A stretch of 64,000 nt of DNA. Source: Desnuesiella massiliensis (GTDB lineage: Bacteria > Bacillota > Clostridia > Clostridiales > Clostridiaceae). Below the pieces are notes generated by a model. The model was not told where the DNA came from. It did not search any database and saw nothing but the letters and a program-made list of their open reading frames with translations. The stretch covers positions 568,216 to 632,215 of the forward strand of contig NZ_LN879454.1 in assembly GCF_001403615.1 (NCBI RefSeq). Direction: 5' to 3'. Made by a program: the position numbers and the translations under genes. Positions within the stretch are counted from its first letter, which is position 1. Each line of letters opens with the position of its first letter. Below are positions 42,986-52,021 of the stretch, piece after piece.

Positions 42986-43727
42986 AGGGAAACAAATGTT
43001 AGCGGTATGGGGAAGCCCAGGAAGTGGCAAAACGATTACCGCCGTAAAACTGGCAAAAGAGCTTGCGGATCAAAAGAAAAATGTGCTGATCCTGCTGTGT
43101 GATGATATCTGCCCTGCACTGCCTGCTATTTTTAAATCCAAAATACCGATTGATGTTTCTATAGGTGAAGTATTAACAGCTCCTAACATTACGCAGGAAG
43201 TAATTTTAAGAAACTGTGTTTCCTTTGATAAAAATCCGTATATCACTTTGCTTGGGTACAAATCCGGAGAAAATCCATTTTCCTATGCTGAGTATAAGAA
43301 AGACCGGGCTATAGACCTGCTGGTCCTTCTTCGCCATATTGCTGACTATGTGATTATAGATTGTTCCAGTATCTTGACAGAAAGTATTATTTCAACAGTA
43401 GCATTGGAAGTGGCTGATGAAGTATTAAGGCTTGGAAGCTGCGATTTAAAAAGCATATCCTATTTCCGTTCCGTATTGCCACTGCTTAGTGAGCCTAAAT
43501 TCGATACAGACAAACATATTAAAGTGCTTTCAAATGTGAGGCCGACACAGGATGGCGAAGAATATAAGAATGCTTTTGGCGGTGTTTCCTATACTTTACC
43601 TTATGTACAGGCCATTGATGACCAAAATTCTACTCTCACACTTTTTGAAAGTATACCCGGGAAAGCTTCAAAAATATATGATCCTGTCATAAAGTCAATT
43701 GTAAAGGCGGTGTTTGGCGATGAGTAG
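42975..43727 (+). CDS. TadZ/CpaE-like P-loop ATPase
   Basis: A 250-residue cytoplasmic MinD/ParA-like ATPase. WGSPGSGKTITAVKLAKEL is the P-loop, LILLCDDICP a Walker A' region, and DYVIIDCSSIL the Walker B. TadZ proteins position the Tad machine in the cell. Position between CpaB and the secretion ATPase supports this. I placed the start at 42,975 (AGGAGGG upstream) inside the previous gene, not at the long in-frame extension from 42,900. A second TadZ-like protein occurs at 57,314. Confidence 0.78.
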   Translation: MQNKGKQMLAVWGSPGSGKTITAVKLAKELADQKKNVLILLCDDICPALPAIFKSKIPIDVSIGEVLTAPNITQEVILRNCVSFDKNPYITLLGYKSGENPFSYAEYKKDRAIDLLVLLRHIADYVIIDCSSILTESIISTVALEVADEVLRLGSCDLKSISYFRSVLPLLSEPKFDTDKHIKVLSNVRPTQDGEEYKNAFGGVSYTLPYVQAIDDQNSTLTLFESIPGKASKIYDPVIKSIVKAVFGDE

Positions 43728-45072
43728 AAATATAGGCCTGTTCTATAATGTGGCTAAAAACAAAAAAGAATTTTCTGAGGTTCTAAAAGAAATACAGGAA
43801 TACTTATCAAGTAAATATGCCACTATGATTGCAAATAACCCGGCAGAACAGAAACAACAAATAACTGCGTATATCGCAAAATACCTTACCGATTACAGAT
43901 TGGGCGTAATAGGCATGAATGGAGAAGAACTCGTTGAGCGCCTGTACACAGAGATGGCAGAGTTCTCTTTTCTAACCCAATATCTTTTTGCAACCAATAT
44001 TGAGGAGATTAATATCAACAGTTGGAAAGATGTCAAGATAACTTATTCAGATGGAAGGGTTCTCCCTTCCTCTGAAAAGTTTAACAGCCCCGAACACGCC
44101 GTTGATGTAGTCCGCAGATTACTTCACAAATCCGGTATGATACTCGATAATTCACAGCCCGGTGTGGTTGGGCATCTTTCCAACAAAATCCGTATTACTG
44201 TTTTAGGAAACCCTATTACTGATGCTGATAAGGGCGTGGCTGCTTCAATCCGTATTGTTAATCCTCAGAAGCTGACGAGAAATGATTTTATAAAAAATAG
44301 TACTGCCACTGCACAGATGTTGGACTTCTTAAGTGCCTGTTTGAGGTACGGGCTGTCAATGTGTGTAACCGGCAGTACCGGTTCGGGCAAAACCACTTTG
44401 ATGAGCTGGCTTTTATCTACCGTTCCAGATGAAAAACGTATTTTTACAATTGAGAATGGCTGTCGGGAATTTGACCTTGTTAAAGAGGATGAAAAGGGCA
44501 ATGTTATCAACAATGTGGTGCATACCGTCACCCGATATTCGGAAGATCCCAAGCAGAATATCGACCAGGAAAAACTTTTGGAGTATGCCCTTACTTGCAA
44601 CCCTGATGTTATCTGTGTCGGTGAAATGAAATCGGCAGAAGCTTTTGCAGCACAGGAAGCAGCTCGAACCGGCCATGCTGTTATCACTACCACCCATGCC
44701 AACAGTTGTACCGCCACATACCATCGTATGGTAACACTGTGTACCCAGAAATATGATATCAATGATAAAACTTTATATAACCTTGTGACAGAAGCCTTTC
44801 CGCTGGTTATGTTTGTCAAGAAGTTAGAGGATAACAGCCGTAAAGTCATGGAAATAACAGAGTGTGAGATTTGCGAAGACGGGACACGCAAAATTCACAC
44901 TCTTTTTCGTTACCATATCACTGAGAATACGGTTGTAGACGGCAAGGTGCAGATTAAGGGTGAATATCAGAAGGTCGGCAATATATCACACAGCCTGCAA
45001 AAGCGGCTTCTTGAAAACGGTATGCCTGTAAGCCTGCTTGAAAAAATCACGGAAGGAGCTGATGTAGCATGA
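43720..45072 (+). CDS. TadA/CpaF-type secretion ATPase
   Basis: A 450-residue hexameric ATPase driving pilus assembly. It has the N-terminal helical region, Walker A VTGSTGSGKTTLMSW (about residue 215), the aspartate box CNPDVICVGEMKSAEA (about 295), the histidine box AVITTTHANS, and TYHRMV. All are intact. Start ATG 43,720 overlaps the upstream stop. In the ICE it could power a retractile Flp-like pilus used for mating contact. Confidence 0.9.
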   Translation: MSRNIGLFYNVAKNKKEFSEVLKEIQEYLSSKYATMIANNPAEQKQQITAYIAKYLTDYRLGVIGMNGEELVERLYTEMAEFSFLTQYLFATNIEEININSWKDVKITYSDGRVLPSSEKFNSPEHAVDVVRRLLHKSGMILDNSQPGVVGHLSNKIRITVLGNPITDADKGVAASIRIVNPQKLTRNDFIKNSTATAQMLDFLSACLRYGLSMCVTGSTGSGKTTLMSWLLSTVPDEKRIFTIENGCREFDLVKEDEKGNVINNVVHTVTRYSEDPKQNIDQEKLLEYALTCNPDVICVGEMKSAEAFAAQEAARTGHAVITTTHANSCTATYHRMVTLCTQKYDINDKTLYNLVTEAFPLVMFVKKLEDNSRKVMEITECEICEDGTRKIHTLFRYHITENTVVDGKVQIKGEYQKVGNISHSLQKRLLENGMPVSLLEKITEGADVA

Positions 45073-45998
45073 CATTGCTTATTTTAATCGCCTTTGCAGG
45101 TCTGATTGCGGGATTCTTTCTAATTTTAGATTTATCGCCTTTTGAGTTTGCCGAAAGTGTAGTAAGGCCATTTCAGAACCGCAAAACACCGATTGGAAAG
45201 AGAATTGAAGCGATAAAAAATCCAAAGCCTGTTAAAGGAATCAGAAAAACAGTAAGAGATGCCAAAGAGGTTTTATCCCTCATGGGCAAGGAAGGAAAAT
45301 TTGGAGCAATATGTGCGTTATCCTTTTTTCTCATGGTAATAGGGCTATTTGCTTCTGTCCTCATGTATAACTTTTTAATGATTCCCGTTGCTTCAATTGG
45401 ACTGGCACTTGTGCCTTTCTGGTATTTGATTTTTACTTCTCATTCCTACAAAAAGCAAATGAATGCAGAAATGGAAACAGCTCTGTCAATCATAACCACA
45501 AGCTATTTGAGAAATGAGAGTATCATTACTGCTGTTCAGGAGAATATCAGCTATCTGAATCCACCAATCTCCAATGTTTTTCAATCATTCTTAACACAGG
45601 CGAAAATGATTAACGTTAATGTGAAACAGGCTCTTACCGATATGAAACCAAAGCTGAACCATTATGTTTTTAGCGAGTGGGTAGATGCCATGATTGCCTG
45701 CCAGGAGGACAAAACACTAAAAACTACATTGTCACCAATCATCTCAAAGCTTTCTGATATGCGGATTGTTTCAGCAGAACTGGATTATCTGATGTATGAA
45801 CCATTGAAAGAATTTATCACAATGGCTTTGCTTTTGGTGGCAAATATTCCGCTTATTTATTTCCTAAACAGGGATTGGTATTCAGTGCTTGTAAATACGG
45901 CATTTGGTAAAGGGATACTGGCTATATCTGCCTTTGCAATACTCGTTTCCTTTGCTGCAGTAATCAGGCTTACCAAGCCAATTGAGTATAAGAGGTAA
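45069..45998 (+). CDS. TadB-like pilus platform membrane protein
   Basis: A 309-residue type II secretion F-family protein. An N-terminal membrane segment, a basic stretch (QNRKTPIGKRIEAIKNPK), then two helices (about 83-130), the GspF domain with NAEMETALSIITTSYLRNE, and two C-terminal helices (about 255-300). It overlaps the TadA stop (ATGA). With TadC it forms the inner membrane platform for the ATPase. Confidence 0.85.
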   Translation: MTLLILIAFAGLIAGFFLILDLSPFEFAESVVRPFQNRKTPIGKRIEAIKNPKPVKGIRKTVRDAKEVLSLMGKEGKFGAICALSFFLMVIGLFASVLMYNFLMIPVASIGLALVPFWYLIFTSHSYKKQMNAEMETALSIITTSYLRNESIITAVQENISYLNPPISNVFQSFLTQAKMINVNVKQALTDMKPKLNHYVFSEWVDAMIACQEDKTLKTTLSPIISKLSDMRIVSAELDYLMYEPLKEFITMALLLVANIPLIYFLNRDWYSVLVNTAFGKGILAISAFAILVSFAAVIRLTKPIEYKR

Positions 45999-46057
45999 AG
46001 TCAAATCAAAACCAAAAATCGTTTAACGCAAATATAAGCAAGAAAGGGGTTTTCACC

Positions 46058-46354
46058 ATGTTACAAGATAAAACAATTAAACAGAAAGATTATGAAAGAG
46101 CTTCCCAACTTTTAGGGAGGCTCTTTGAAGTTGACTCAGATATTACAGAGCAAATCAGCAGGTGCATCCAGTACAATGGGGCAGAGGCGTTTTTCAAAAA
46201 TCTTGAATCCTTCGACTTTTCAGCTGATGTCTTTGAAAAGCTGGATGCTGTAAGGCTTGTGCTGTTCGGTATGGGCGAAGAAGTAATGCCGGAGTTGGTG
46301 ACCAATGAAATAAGAACACAGAAGATTGACAGCACGGAAGGTGGTGCAAAGTAG
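46058..46354 (+). CDS. Small protein in the Tad block (unknown function)
   Basis: A 98-residue soluble protein, helical, with IKQKDYERASQLLGRLFEVDS and a C-terminal VMPELVTNEIRTQ stretch. No motif I recognise. RBS GAAAGGGG, ATG start; the stop overlaps the GTG of the RadC gene. Together with RadC it interrupts the TadB-TadC pair, so the two may be a unit that entered later. Confidence 0.5.
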   Translation: MLQDKTIKQKDYERASQLLGRLFEVDSDITEQISRCIQYNGAEAFFKNLESFDFSADVFEKLDAVRLVLFGMGEEVMPELVTNEIRTQKIDSTEGGAK

Positions 46355-47139
46355 TGAAGAAAAAGTATGATGAAGCTTATGCGTCCAATTTCATTAAAGG
46401 TTTGACGAGGCTTACAGGGATTTCTGAAAATAAACTCAAAAAATATGCAGCTGAGAACAATCTATTTAATGTTTTAGAGCACCCCAACATTATTGAGCCT
46501 AACAAACAGCAGCTTGAAAAGATCCATGTCTTAAATGAGTTTATATCTACCTACAAGCTTCTCAAATTACAGGAGAAAGAGAACAAGATTGTGCTAAACG
46601 CTTCTACGGTAGCAGGAGAATATTTTGTTTCCTTATTGGGCGGCATTAAAGACAAAGAGAAGTTTATGGCAGCCTTTTTGGATAGCGGCAACAACATCAT
46701 TGAAACAAGGACATTATCTGAAGGAAGTATCGGAGAAGCAGTTGTTTATCCGAGGATGGTTCTGAAGGCTGCTCTTGACTGTGACTGCAAATCAATCATT
46801 TTAGCACATAATCATCCTGGGGGAAGCCTGAATCCTTCAATCCAAGACCGAGATATCACAGAAAAATTGGTTTCCATCTTTGCACCACTTCAAATCAGCG
46901 TGATAGACCATATTATCGTTGCAAATATCAATTACTACTCCATGGCCGAAAAGGGGAATATTCCCCTCCCATCTCCCAAAAGTATAAGTTATGATGCGGT
47001 TCCTTTGAGTGATGGGAAGACAGTCAGAGAAGAAACAATGGGATACAATGCTGACACGTTGGACAAAGATGATTTAGAAATGGACAGCATGTATTTTTTT
47101 GAACAGGATAGCGAGGAGGAAGAGGAATGGGAGATTTGA
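46354..47139 (+). CDS. RadC/JAB-domain protein
   Basis: A 261-residue protein. A helix-hairpin region at the N-terminus (LTRLTGISENKLKKYA) precedes a JAB/MPN metalloprotease-like domain with a glutamate in FMAAFLDSGNN-IIETRTLSEGSIGEAV and the metal motif AHNHPGGSLNPSIQD (about residues 150-164). Such RadC-like proteins are frequent on mobile elements; the function is not settled. The C-terminal 60 residues are acidic (DSEEEEEWEI). It starts on GTG in the upstream stop and overlaps the TadC gene. Confidence 0.82.
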   Translation: MKKKYDEAYASNFIKGLTRLTGISENKLKKYAAENNLFNVLEHPNIIEPNKQQLEKIHVLNEFISTYKLLKLQEKENKIVLNASTVAGEYFVSLLGGIKDKEKFMAAFLDSGNNIIETRTLSEGSIGEAVVYPRMVLKAALDCDCKSIILAHNHPGGSLNPSIQDRDITEKLVSIFAPLQISVIDHIIVANINYYSMAEKGNIPLPSPKSISYDAVPLSDGKTVREETMGYNADTLDKDDLEMDSMYFFEQDSEEEEEWEI

Positions 47140-48014
47140 TGTTGTTCTTCATTTTGACTGCTTCCGGGTTGTTTTTGTCAGGAGGTATGTACTTCATCTT
47201 TGCAGAGGCACTTCACCTGCCGAGGATAGCGACAACCAAGGCAGTACTAAGTGCTGCAAGGCAGGATAAAAAGCAGACAAAAAACATGGAAGCCATTATT
47301 TTTGAATTGGCTTCCAAGCTTTCTAAATTTATAAGGATGGACGATTACAAGAAAAGAAAAATGAATGCTACTTTGAAATCCGCAGGTATCAAACTTACAC
47401 CGGAAACTTACGTAGCAAAAGCTTGGGTTAAATCAGGGCTGATAGCTGCTTTGCTTATACCAATTTTACCAATTCTCCCAATCTTGGCGCCGGTTATCAT
47501 ATTGCTGGCTATTGCAGTACTTTTCAAAGAGTTTCGCCTTGCTGATGAAATTCTGCGACAGAAGCGGGAAGAAATTGAGTATGAATTGCCAAGGTTCGTT
47601 TCTACGGTATCACAGTCTTTAAAAGCAACTCGTGATGTTCCGGCGATTTTACAATCCTATCAAAAAAGTGCAGGAGAAAGCTTCAGACAGGAACTTGAAA
47701 TAACCATTGCGGACATGAAATCAGGCAACGAAGAAACAGCACTTACAAGGTTGGAATCTCGAATCGGCAGCACCATGCTGTCTGATGTTGTACGAGGGCT
47801 TATATCTGTAAAGCGCGGAGATAACGGAGTCATGTATTTTGAAATGCTTAACCATGCCTTTAAGCAAATGGAACTTCAAAAGCTGAAATTGATTGCTATG
47901 AAACAACCTGGAAAGGTCAAGAAATATTCATTTATTATGCTCGGCTGCTTCTTGCTCATGTATCTTGGTATCCTCGGTTATGAGATTATTAATGCACTTG
48001 GCAAGATGTTTTAG
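47127..48014 (+). CDS. TadC-like pilus platform membrane protein
   Basis: A 295-residue GspF-family membrane protein. The N-terminal helix (about 1-22), a pair of helices around 95-135 (proline-rich ALLIPILPILPILAP), the GspF helical part (EIEYELPRFVSTVSQSLKATRDV) and a C-terminal helix (about 265-285) are present. It pairs with TadB. It starts 13 bases inside the RadC gene end. The TadE-like genes follow. Confidence 0.82.
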   Translation: MGDLMLFFILTASGLFLSGGMYFIFAEALHLPRIATTKAVLSAARQDKKQTKNMEAIIFELASKLSKFIRMDDYKKRKMNATLKSAGIKLTPETYVAKAWVKSGLIAALLIPILPILPILAPVIILLAIAVLFKEFRLADEILRQKREEIEYELPRFVSTVSQSLKATRDVPAILQSYQKSAGESFRQELEITIADMKSGNEETALTRLESRIGSTMLSDVVRGLISVKRGDNGVMYFEMLNHAFKQMELQKLKLIAMKQPGKVKKYSFIMLGCFLLMYLGILGYEIINALGKMF

Positions 48015-48049
48015 CTGTATTTTTATGTTCAAGGAAAGGAGGGTCACGA

Positions 48050-48445
48050 TTGATTGAGTTATTTAAAGATAAAAAAGGTGCGAGCTTTGTTGATGCATGT
48101 GTTTTGGTTTTGGCGATTGCAATGGTCCTGGCGCTTATTGTAAAGGTTATGCCTGTATTTATCGCAAAGCAACAATTAGATACATTTGCCTCTGAACTTT
48201 GCAGGACTGCTGAAATTACCGGTGCCGTAGGAAGTGCTACCACAGTCAAAGGGGAACAACTTCGTAATCAAACAGGATTAAATCCTACGATACAATGGTC
48301 GAGAATGGGTAATATTCAACTCAATGAGGAATTTACCGTTACTTTGACTTCTTCCGTAAACATTGGGCTGTTTGGTGAATTTGCTTCATTTCCAATCACA
48401 CTAACATCAAAAGCAACGGGCACATCGGAGGTGTATCATAAGTGA
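48050..48445 (+). CDS. TadE-like (DUF4320) minor pilin-like protein
   Basis: A 131-residue protein. DKKGASFVDACVLVLAIAMVLALI shows, at its start, a Gly followed by a hydrophobic helix with Asp at +5; this resembles a prepilin-peptidase site with Asp replacing Glu. The C-terminal 90 residues are a beta-rich domain (EEFTVTLTSSVNIGLFGEF). Family DUF4320/TadE. TTG start after AAAGGAGGG. The stop overlaps the next start (GTGA). Confidence 0.7.
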   Translation: MIELFKDKKGASFVDACVLVLAIAMVLALIVKVMPVFIAKQQLDTFASELCRTAEITGAVGSATTVKGEQLRNQTGLNPTIQWSRMGNIQLNEEFTVTLTSSVNIGLFGEFASFPITLTSKATGTSEVYHK

Positions 48446-48987
48446 CGAAACTGAAAAAAGCCCTGTCTAATAAAACGGGCAGTTCTACACCTTTAATTGT
48501 TGCAGTTGTGCTTGCTATCATTATTTTGTCCGGTGCTGCCTTTGAGTATATGAGGCTGATGATAGTGGCAGTAGGTGTAAGAGATGCTGTACAATCAGCA
48601 GTAATTGATGTAGCTACTGAAAATTGGGATGAAGCATATAACGGTCTGCGGGAAGGCTACTCAGGAGGATATGTTCTGTCAGGGACATCTTGGAATCAAA
48701 ATATAACGACCGGTGACATTTACGGAAGGCTCAAGGATAATCTTGGATTGAAACAAGAAAATGGCAAGTATGTAAAGTATGCCGGCAGTACATTGGAATA
48801 TGCAGTTTCAGGGTTATCGGTTAGTGTAACTAATGCTCCTTTGGCTCCGTCAAATATAAACGGAATCAGCCAACTCACCGTTGAGGGTACAGTTGATATA
48901 GCTGTGCCTTTATCTTTTGGATGGGAGCATTTACCGCCGATGCAGATAAAAATGAAACTCAAAGCCGGTTATACACCTAAGTTCTGA
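48442..48987 (+). CDS. TadE/TadG-like minor pilin-like protein
   Basis: A 181-residue protein. TGSSTPLIVAVVLAIIILSG starts the single hydrophobic helix, followed by MRLMIVAVGVRDAVQSAV and a beta-rich domain. The site after Gly lacks an acidic +5. It resembles TadE/TadG-like minor subunits. GTG start in the preceding stop. It ends the Tad block; a promoter for the next genes follows. Confidence 0.65.
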   Translation: MTKLKKALSNKTGSSTPLIVAVVLAIIILSGAAFEYMRLMIVAVGVRDAVQSAVIDVATENWDEAYNGLREGYSGGYVLSGTSWNQNITTGDIYGRLKDNLGLKQENGKYVKYAGSTLEYAVSGLSVSVTNAPLAPSNINGISQLTVEGTVDIAVPLSFGWEHLPPMQIKMKLKAGYTPKF

Positions 48988-49055
48988 TAGAGCCTATATG
49001 ATTTAGGCTTGACAAAGCACCGAAAATGATGCGAAACATAGTGCATAATTATTAC

Positions 49056-49084
49056 TGGACGTTACGCAAGTCCGGTGGTATAAT
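49056..49084 (+). promoter_or_regulatory. Promoter upstream of the DUF6550-like gene
   Basis: TGGACG (49056-49061) and a perfect TATAAT (49079-49084), spaced 17 bases, about 60 bases before the next start. The spacer carries GGACGTTACGCAAGTCC, a short inverted repeat. Confidence 0.5.
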
Positions 49085-49145
49085 GTAGCCAAGAAGCTGC
49101 AAAACTTGATAGATTGATTTATGCCTTAGAAGGAGGTATGCTGTT

Positions 49146-49715
49146 ATGGAAAAATTAACCCCTAAAATTAAAAGGGGATTTATAATTGCAGGTTTGTCCA
49201 CTCTTTGTGTTCTGCTTGTTATAGGGATATTTGCAATGCTTGGAGAAGGAACGGACAAAACTAAATTACCGGCCACCTCGCAGGATACAAATAATCCTGT
49301 ATCTGTGGGCGAAATTCAAAATGATAAAGTAAATGAACCAATTGTTACTGTGCAGGAGGTTACTCCGAAAGAGACACAGGACACAAATACATTAAAACCA
49401 AACGATATTCAGTTGACGGAAATCCCTGTGAAACCTCAACCGCCCGCAAAGCCCGACACAGCAGTGGATAATGACAAACCACATGTTATTCCTAAAGATA
49501 CAAACCTGACCAATTCGGACAAAAAACCTACCGTAACGGTCAAACCGGTAGAGCCTACTAAACCCAAAGAGGGTAAGCCGACGGGCGGTGAAACCAACAG
49601 CAAAGGCGAAGTCTATGTTCCCGGTTTTGGCTGGGTCAAGAACAGTGGTTCAAATCAAGAAATCAAAAGCCAATCGGATGGGGACTGGAATAAGCAAATT
49701 GGTAACATGAATTAA
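49146..49715 (+). CDS. DUF6550-like membrane-anchored proline-rich protein
   Basis: A 189-residue protein with one N-terminal membrane segment (about 11-32), then a long K/P/T-rich disordered stalk (VTVKPVEPTKPKEGKP) and a short C-terminal EVYVPGFGWVKNSG motif. Proteins of this sort are a regular companion of ICE secretion genes. It may span the cell wall. ATG start after GAAGGAGG. Confidence 0.65.
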   Translation: MEKLTPKIKRGFIIAGLSTLCVLLVIGIFAMLGEGTDKTKLPATSQDTNNPVSVGEIQNDKVNEPIVTVQEVTPKETQDTNTLKPNDIQLTEIPVKPQPPAKPDTAVDNDKPHVIPKDTNLTNSDKKPTVTVKPVEPTKPKEGKPTGGETNSKGEVYVPGFGWVKNSGSNQEIKSQSDGDWNKQIGNMN

Positions 49716-49785
49716 CTGAATATAGGCATTTAAGCAGAGGTAAGTCGTAAAGATTTGCCTCTTTTTATTTTAGAAGGAGGCCAAG

Positions 49786-51507
49786 ATGAAAAGCAAAATA
49801 TTTTCTATATTTCTAATCTTCGTTCTTTTGTTTGTGTCTCCGTTAACAGCTTTTGCAGAAGGGGATGGAAACATAGATAATGGTGGCGGTGGGATGGGAA
49901 ACGGTACAAGTCAAAACTCCTGGATACCCGGTAACGATGGTGTCAGAGTTACCATCATCGATACACAAACAGGAAAGCCTGTTGGGACACCCATTGACTA
50001 TACAAATCAAAGTCCATCAGTAAATATAGTGCATTTTGGGAAAAAATCAAAGATTCACTATCGAAACGGAAGCCAACTTTCGCCTGTTATGGGGAGTTAT
50101 CAATATCACAGTCCAGCTGTGTCTTTACCGAGAATTATAAGCAGTGGCAGTGTAAGCGCAAGTATTGAAGCAATAAAAAACTATTTTTGTTCCGATGGTG
50201 CAGCTCGAATGATTGCCAATGATTTTGATATCTCTTTTGAGCAACTTACGACTGGGAATTATAAATTGCTCCTTGAACCAATTGCCTATTTTAAGTATCA
50301 AGGAATACAGATGGGGATGACAGCTCATGAAGCTGCTTTGTACGATCAGATACAAAACGGTGGTTTGAGGAGTAAGATGGTCAGCTTAACCCATCAAAAC
50401 TTGCCACTGGCTATGTTTTTAGAACGTTCTGATTTGGGATTTCCTGCATGGAATGGCTCGTCGTCTGGAAGGCAATCCAATACGACAATTATTACTTATT
50501 TGGGTTTAGGAATTGTAAGCTATAAAGATGCTCCGCCCACTGACCCGGTTGATACATCAATTGAATATAGAACCAACACTCAGGTGATTACTGCTGTAAC
50601 ACTTAATACGACAAAAGAAATCAATCCCGATAGTCCTGCAACAGTAACGTTTAATGTCGGTGGAAATATATACACCATGAGCAATATTGTAATTCCTGAA
50701 GGAGAAAGTCAACTGGTATGGTGCAAATGGACAACGCCATCGACCGAACAGAATGTAACGATAACGGTCAGTACAAACAAAGGTTATCTGAGTGAAAACG
50801 TGATAAAAGCCAAAATTGTTGACCTTGACAAAAATCTCCCGCCTGATCCAACTGCAAAAGATAGAAACGATGGGTTTAAAACACCAAGCATTCCAAACAA
50901 GAATCAGAAAACTTATGCAACCTGGAGTGTCTGGTGGGCAAAATGGCACCCTTATTGGGTATGGATTTCCGATTGGGACTGGTGCGATCATGGCGAATGG
51001 GGGCATTGGGTTGACAACGGCTGGTGGGAAGATCATGGATGGTATGACTTTTTTACCGACGTTTACAGTGCAAGTCTGACAGCATCAAGCAATATTACAC
51101 CTGATAGCAAGTCACCTACCGCAACAGGTAAAACCATGAAAAGCGGTTACGGTATCAATAACAGGGTCCAAACAAATTTCTCATCTTCTGCGCCAAGCAG
51201 CCATGTAACCGGTGCACAAACGGCGGTAAGTTATTTTCCCGAATTTTTATATGAAACCTATTGGAGGTTACTGGATCGTACTGTAAACAGTTATTCGGCA
51301 CAGTTTGAATTCAAGGTAAATCCATATAGCACATATCGTCAAAGATGTCATTTCAGCCCAGTATGGTATCCGAACGGACAATATAGAGTCTATACCTATG
51401 TTCAGGATGCATGGACACCTGCCGGAATGTTGTCAATGAATTTGAACGATTATGTAAATATTTCAGGATCATTATATGATGATTGGCATATTGCCCCAAA
51501 GCAGTAA
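49786..51507 (+). CDS. Secreted tryptophan-rich ICE protein
   Basis: A 573-residue exported protein with a signal peptide (about 1-25, ending TAFAEG). After a glycine-rich stretch it has beta-rich domains (PGNDGVRVTIIDTQTGK, TAVTLNTTKEINPDSPATV as ends of segments), a strongly tryptophan-rich stretch at about residues 380-419 (13 W in 40 residues), and a C-terminal region with RCHFSPVWYPNGQYRV. I recognise it only as a type of large secreted protein found near ICE pilus genes. It may bind cell-wall or surface glycans. Start after AGAAGGAGG. Confidence 0.6.
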   Translation: MKSKIFSIFLIFVLLFVSPLTAFAEGDGNIDNGGGGMGNGTSQNSWIPGNDGVRVTIIDTQTGKPVGTPIDYTNQSPSVNIVHFGKKSKIHYRNGSQLSPVMGSYQYHSPAVSLPRIISSGSVSASIEAIKNYFCSDGAARMIANDFDISFEQLTTGNYKLLLEPIAYFKYQGIQMGMTAHEAALYDQIQNGGLRSKMVSLTHQNLPLAMFLERSDLGFPAWNGSSSGRQSNTTIITYLGLGIVSYKDAPPTDPVDTSIEYRTNTQVITAVTLNTTKEINPDSPATVTFNVGGNIYTMSNIVIPEGESQLVWCKWTTPSTEQNVTITVSTNKGYLSENVIKAKIVDLDKNLPPDPTAKDRNDGFKTPSIPNKNQKTYATWSVWWAKWHPYWVWISDWDWCDHGEWGHWVDNGWWEDHGWYDFFTDVYSASLTASSNITPDSKSPTATGKTMKSGYGINNRVQTNFSSSAPSSHVTGAQTAVSYFPEFLYETYWRLLDRTVNSYSAQFEFKVNPYSTYRQRCHFSPVWYPNGQYRVYTYVQDAWTPAGMLSMNLNDYVNISGSLYDDWHIAPKQ

Positions 51508-51522
51508 ATAGGAGGATTTTGA

Positions 51523-51966
51523 ATGGACGGAAATACAAACTTGATTCGAGTGCTCATTGTTGAGCCACAAAAACAGCCTTATGTGAAAGATATAGAAAAT
51601 GATTTTAGGGCTATGCAAGCTGCGGTAGGTGGTCCCATTGAGTACTTATATTTAACAGATGATGCTCACATTTATTGTAATGAAGAAGGAAAATTATTGG
51701 GTTTGACCGGTAACCGTAGAATTGATAATGGGGATGTTATTGCCGGTACTTTTTTTATCTGTGGCGATAATGGTTATGGTGAAGACATTTCTTTAACAGA
51801 TGAGCAGGTAGAGCAATACACAGAACGCTTCAAAGAGCCGGAATACTTCTCTTACAAAGAGATGGACAATATGATATTTGCGAGAGTTAAACCTGCGGTC
51901 AACGTTGATGATTTTTTAGCCAAAATGGAATTTGTACAAGATGATGAAGAAGATTTAGAACGGTAA
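51523..51966 (+). CDS. DUF3846 domain protein
   Basis: A 147-residue protein that is almost wholly a DUF3846 domain (IRVLIVEPQKQPYVKDIEN, GGPIEYLYLTDDAHIYCN, GNRRIDNGDVIAGTFFI). The giant protein has the same domain at about residues 424-525. Function is unknown. ATG start after AGGAGG. A terminator hairpin follows. Confidence 0.78.
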   Translation: MDGNTNLIRVLIVEPQKQPYVKDIENDFRAMQAAVGGPIEYLYLTDDAHIYCNEEGKLLGLTGNRRIDNGDVIAGTFFICGDNGYGEDISLTDEQVEQYTERFKEPEYFSYKEMDNMIFARVKPAVNVDDFLAKMEFVQDDEEDLER

Positions 51967-51971
51967 TTCGA

Positions 51972-52007
51972 CAGGTGTGTCTTTATTAGGCACACCTGAA
52001 ATTTTTT
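51972..52007 (+). terminator. Terminator after the DUF3846 gene
   Basis: CAGGTGTG (51972-51979) pairs with CACACCTG (51991-51998), then AAATTTTTTC. Confidence 0.7.
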
Positions 52008-52021
52008 CACAGGAGGTGAAG

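Noticed and set aside
44265..44891. 208-residue minus-strand open frame inside the TadA ATPase gene
   Set aside because: The plus strand carries intact Walker, aspartate and histidine boxes; the antisense frame is low-complexity.
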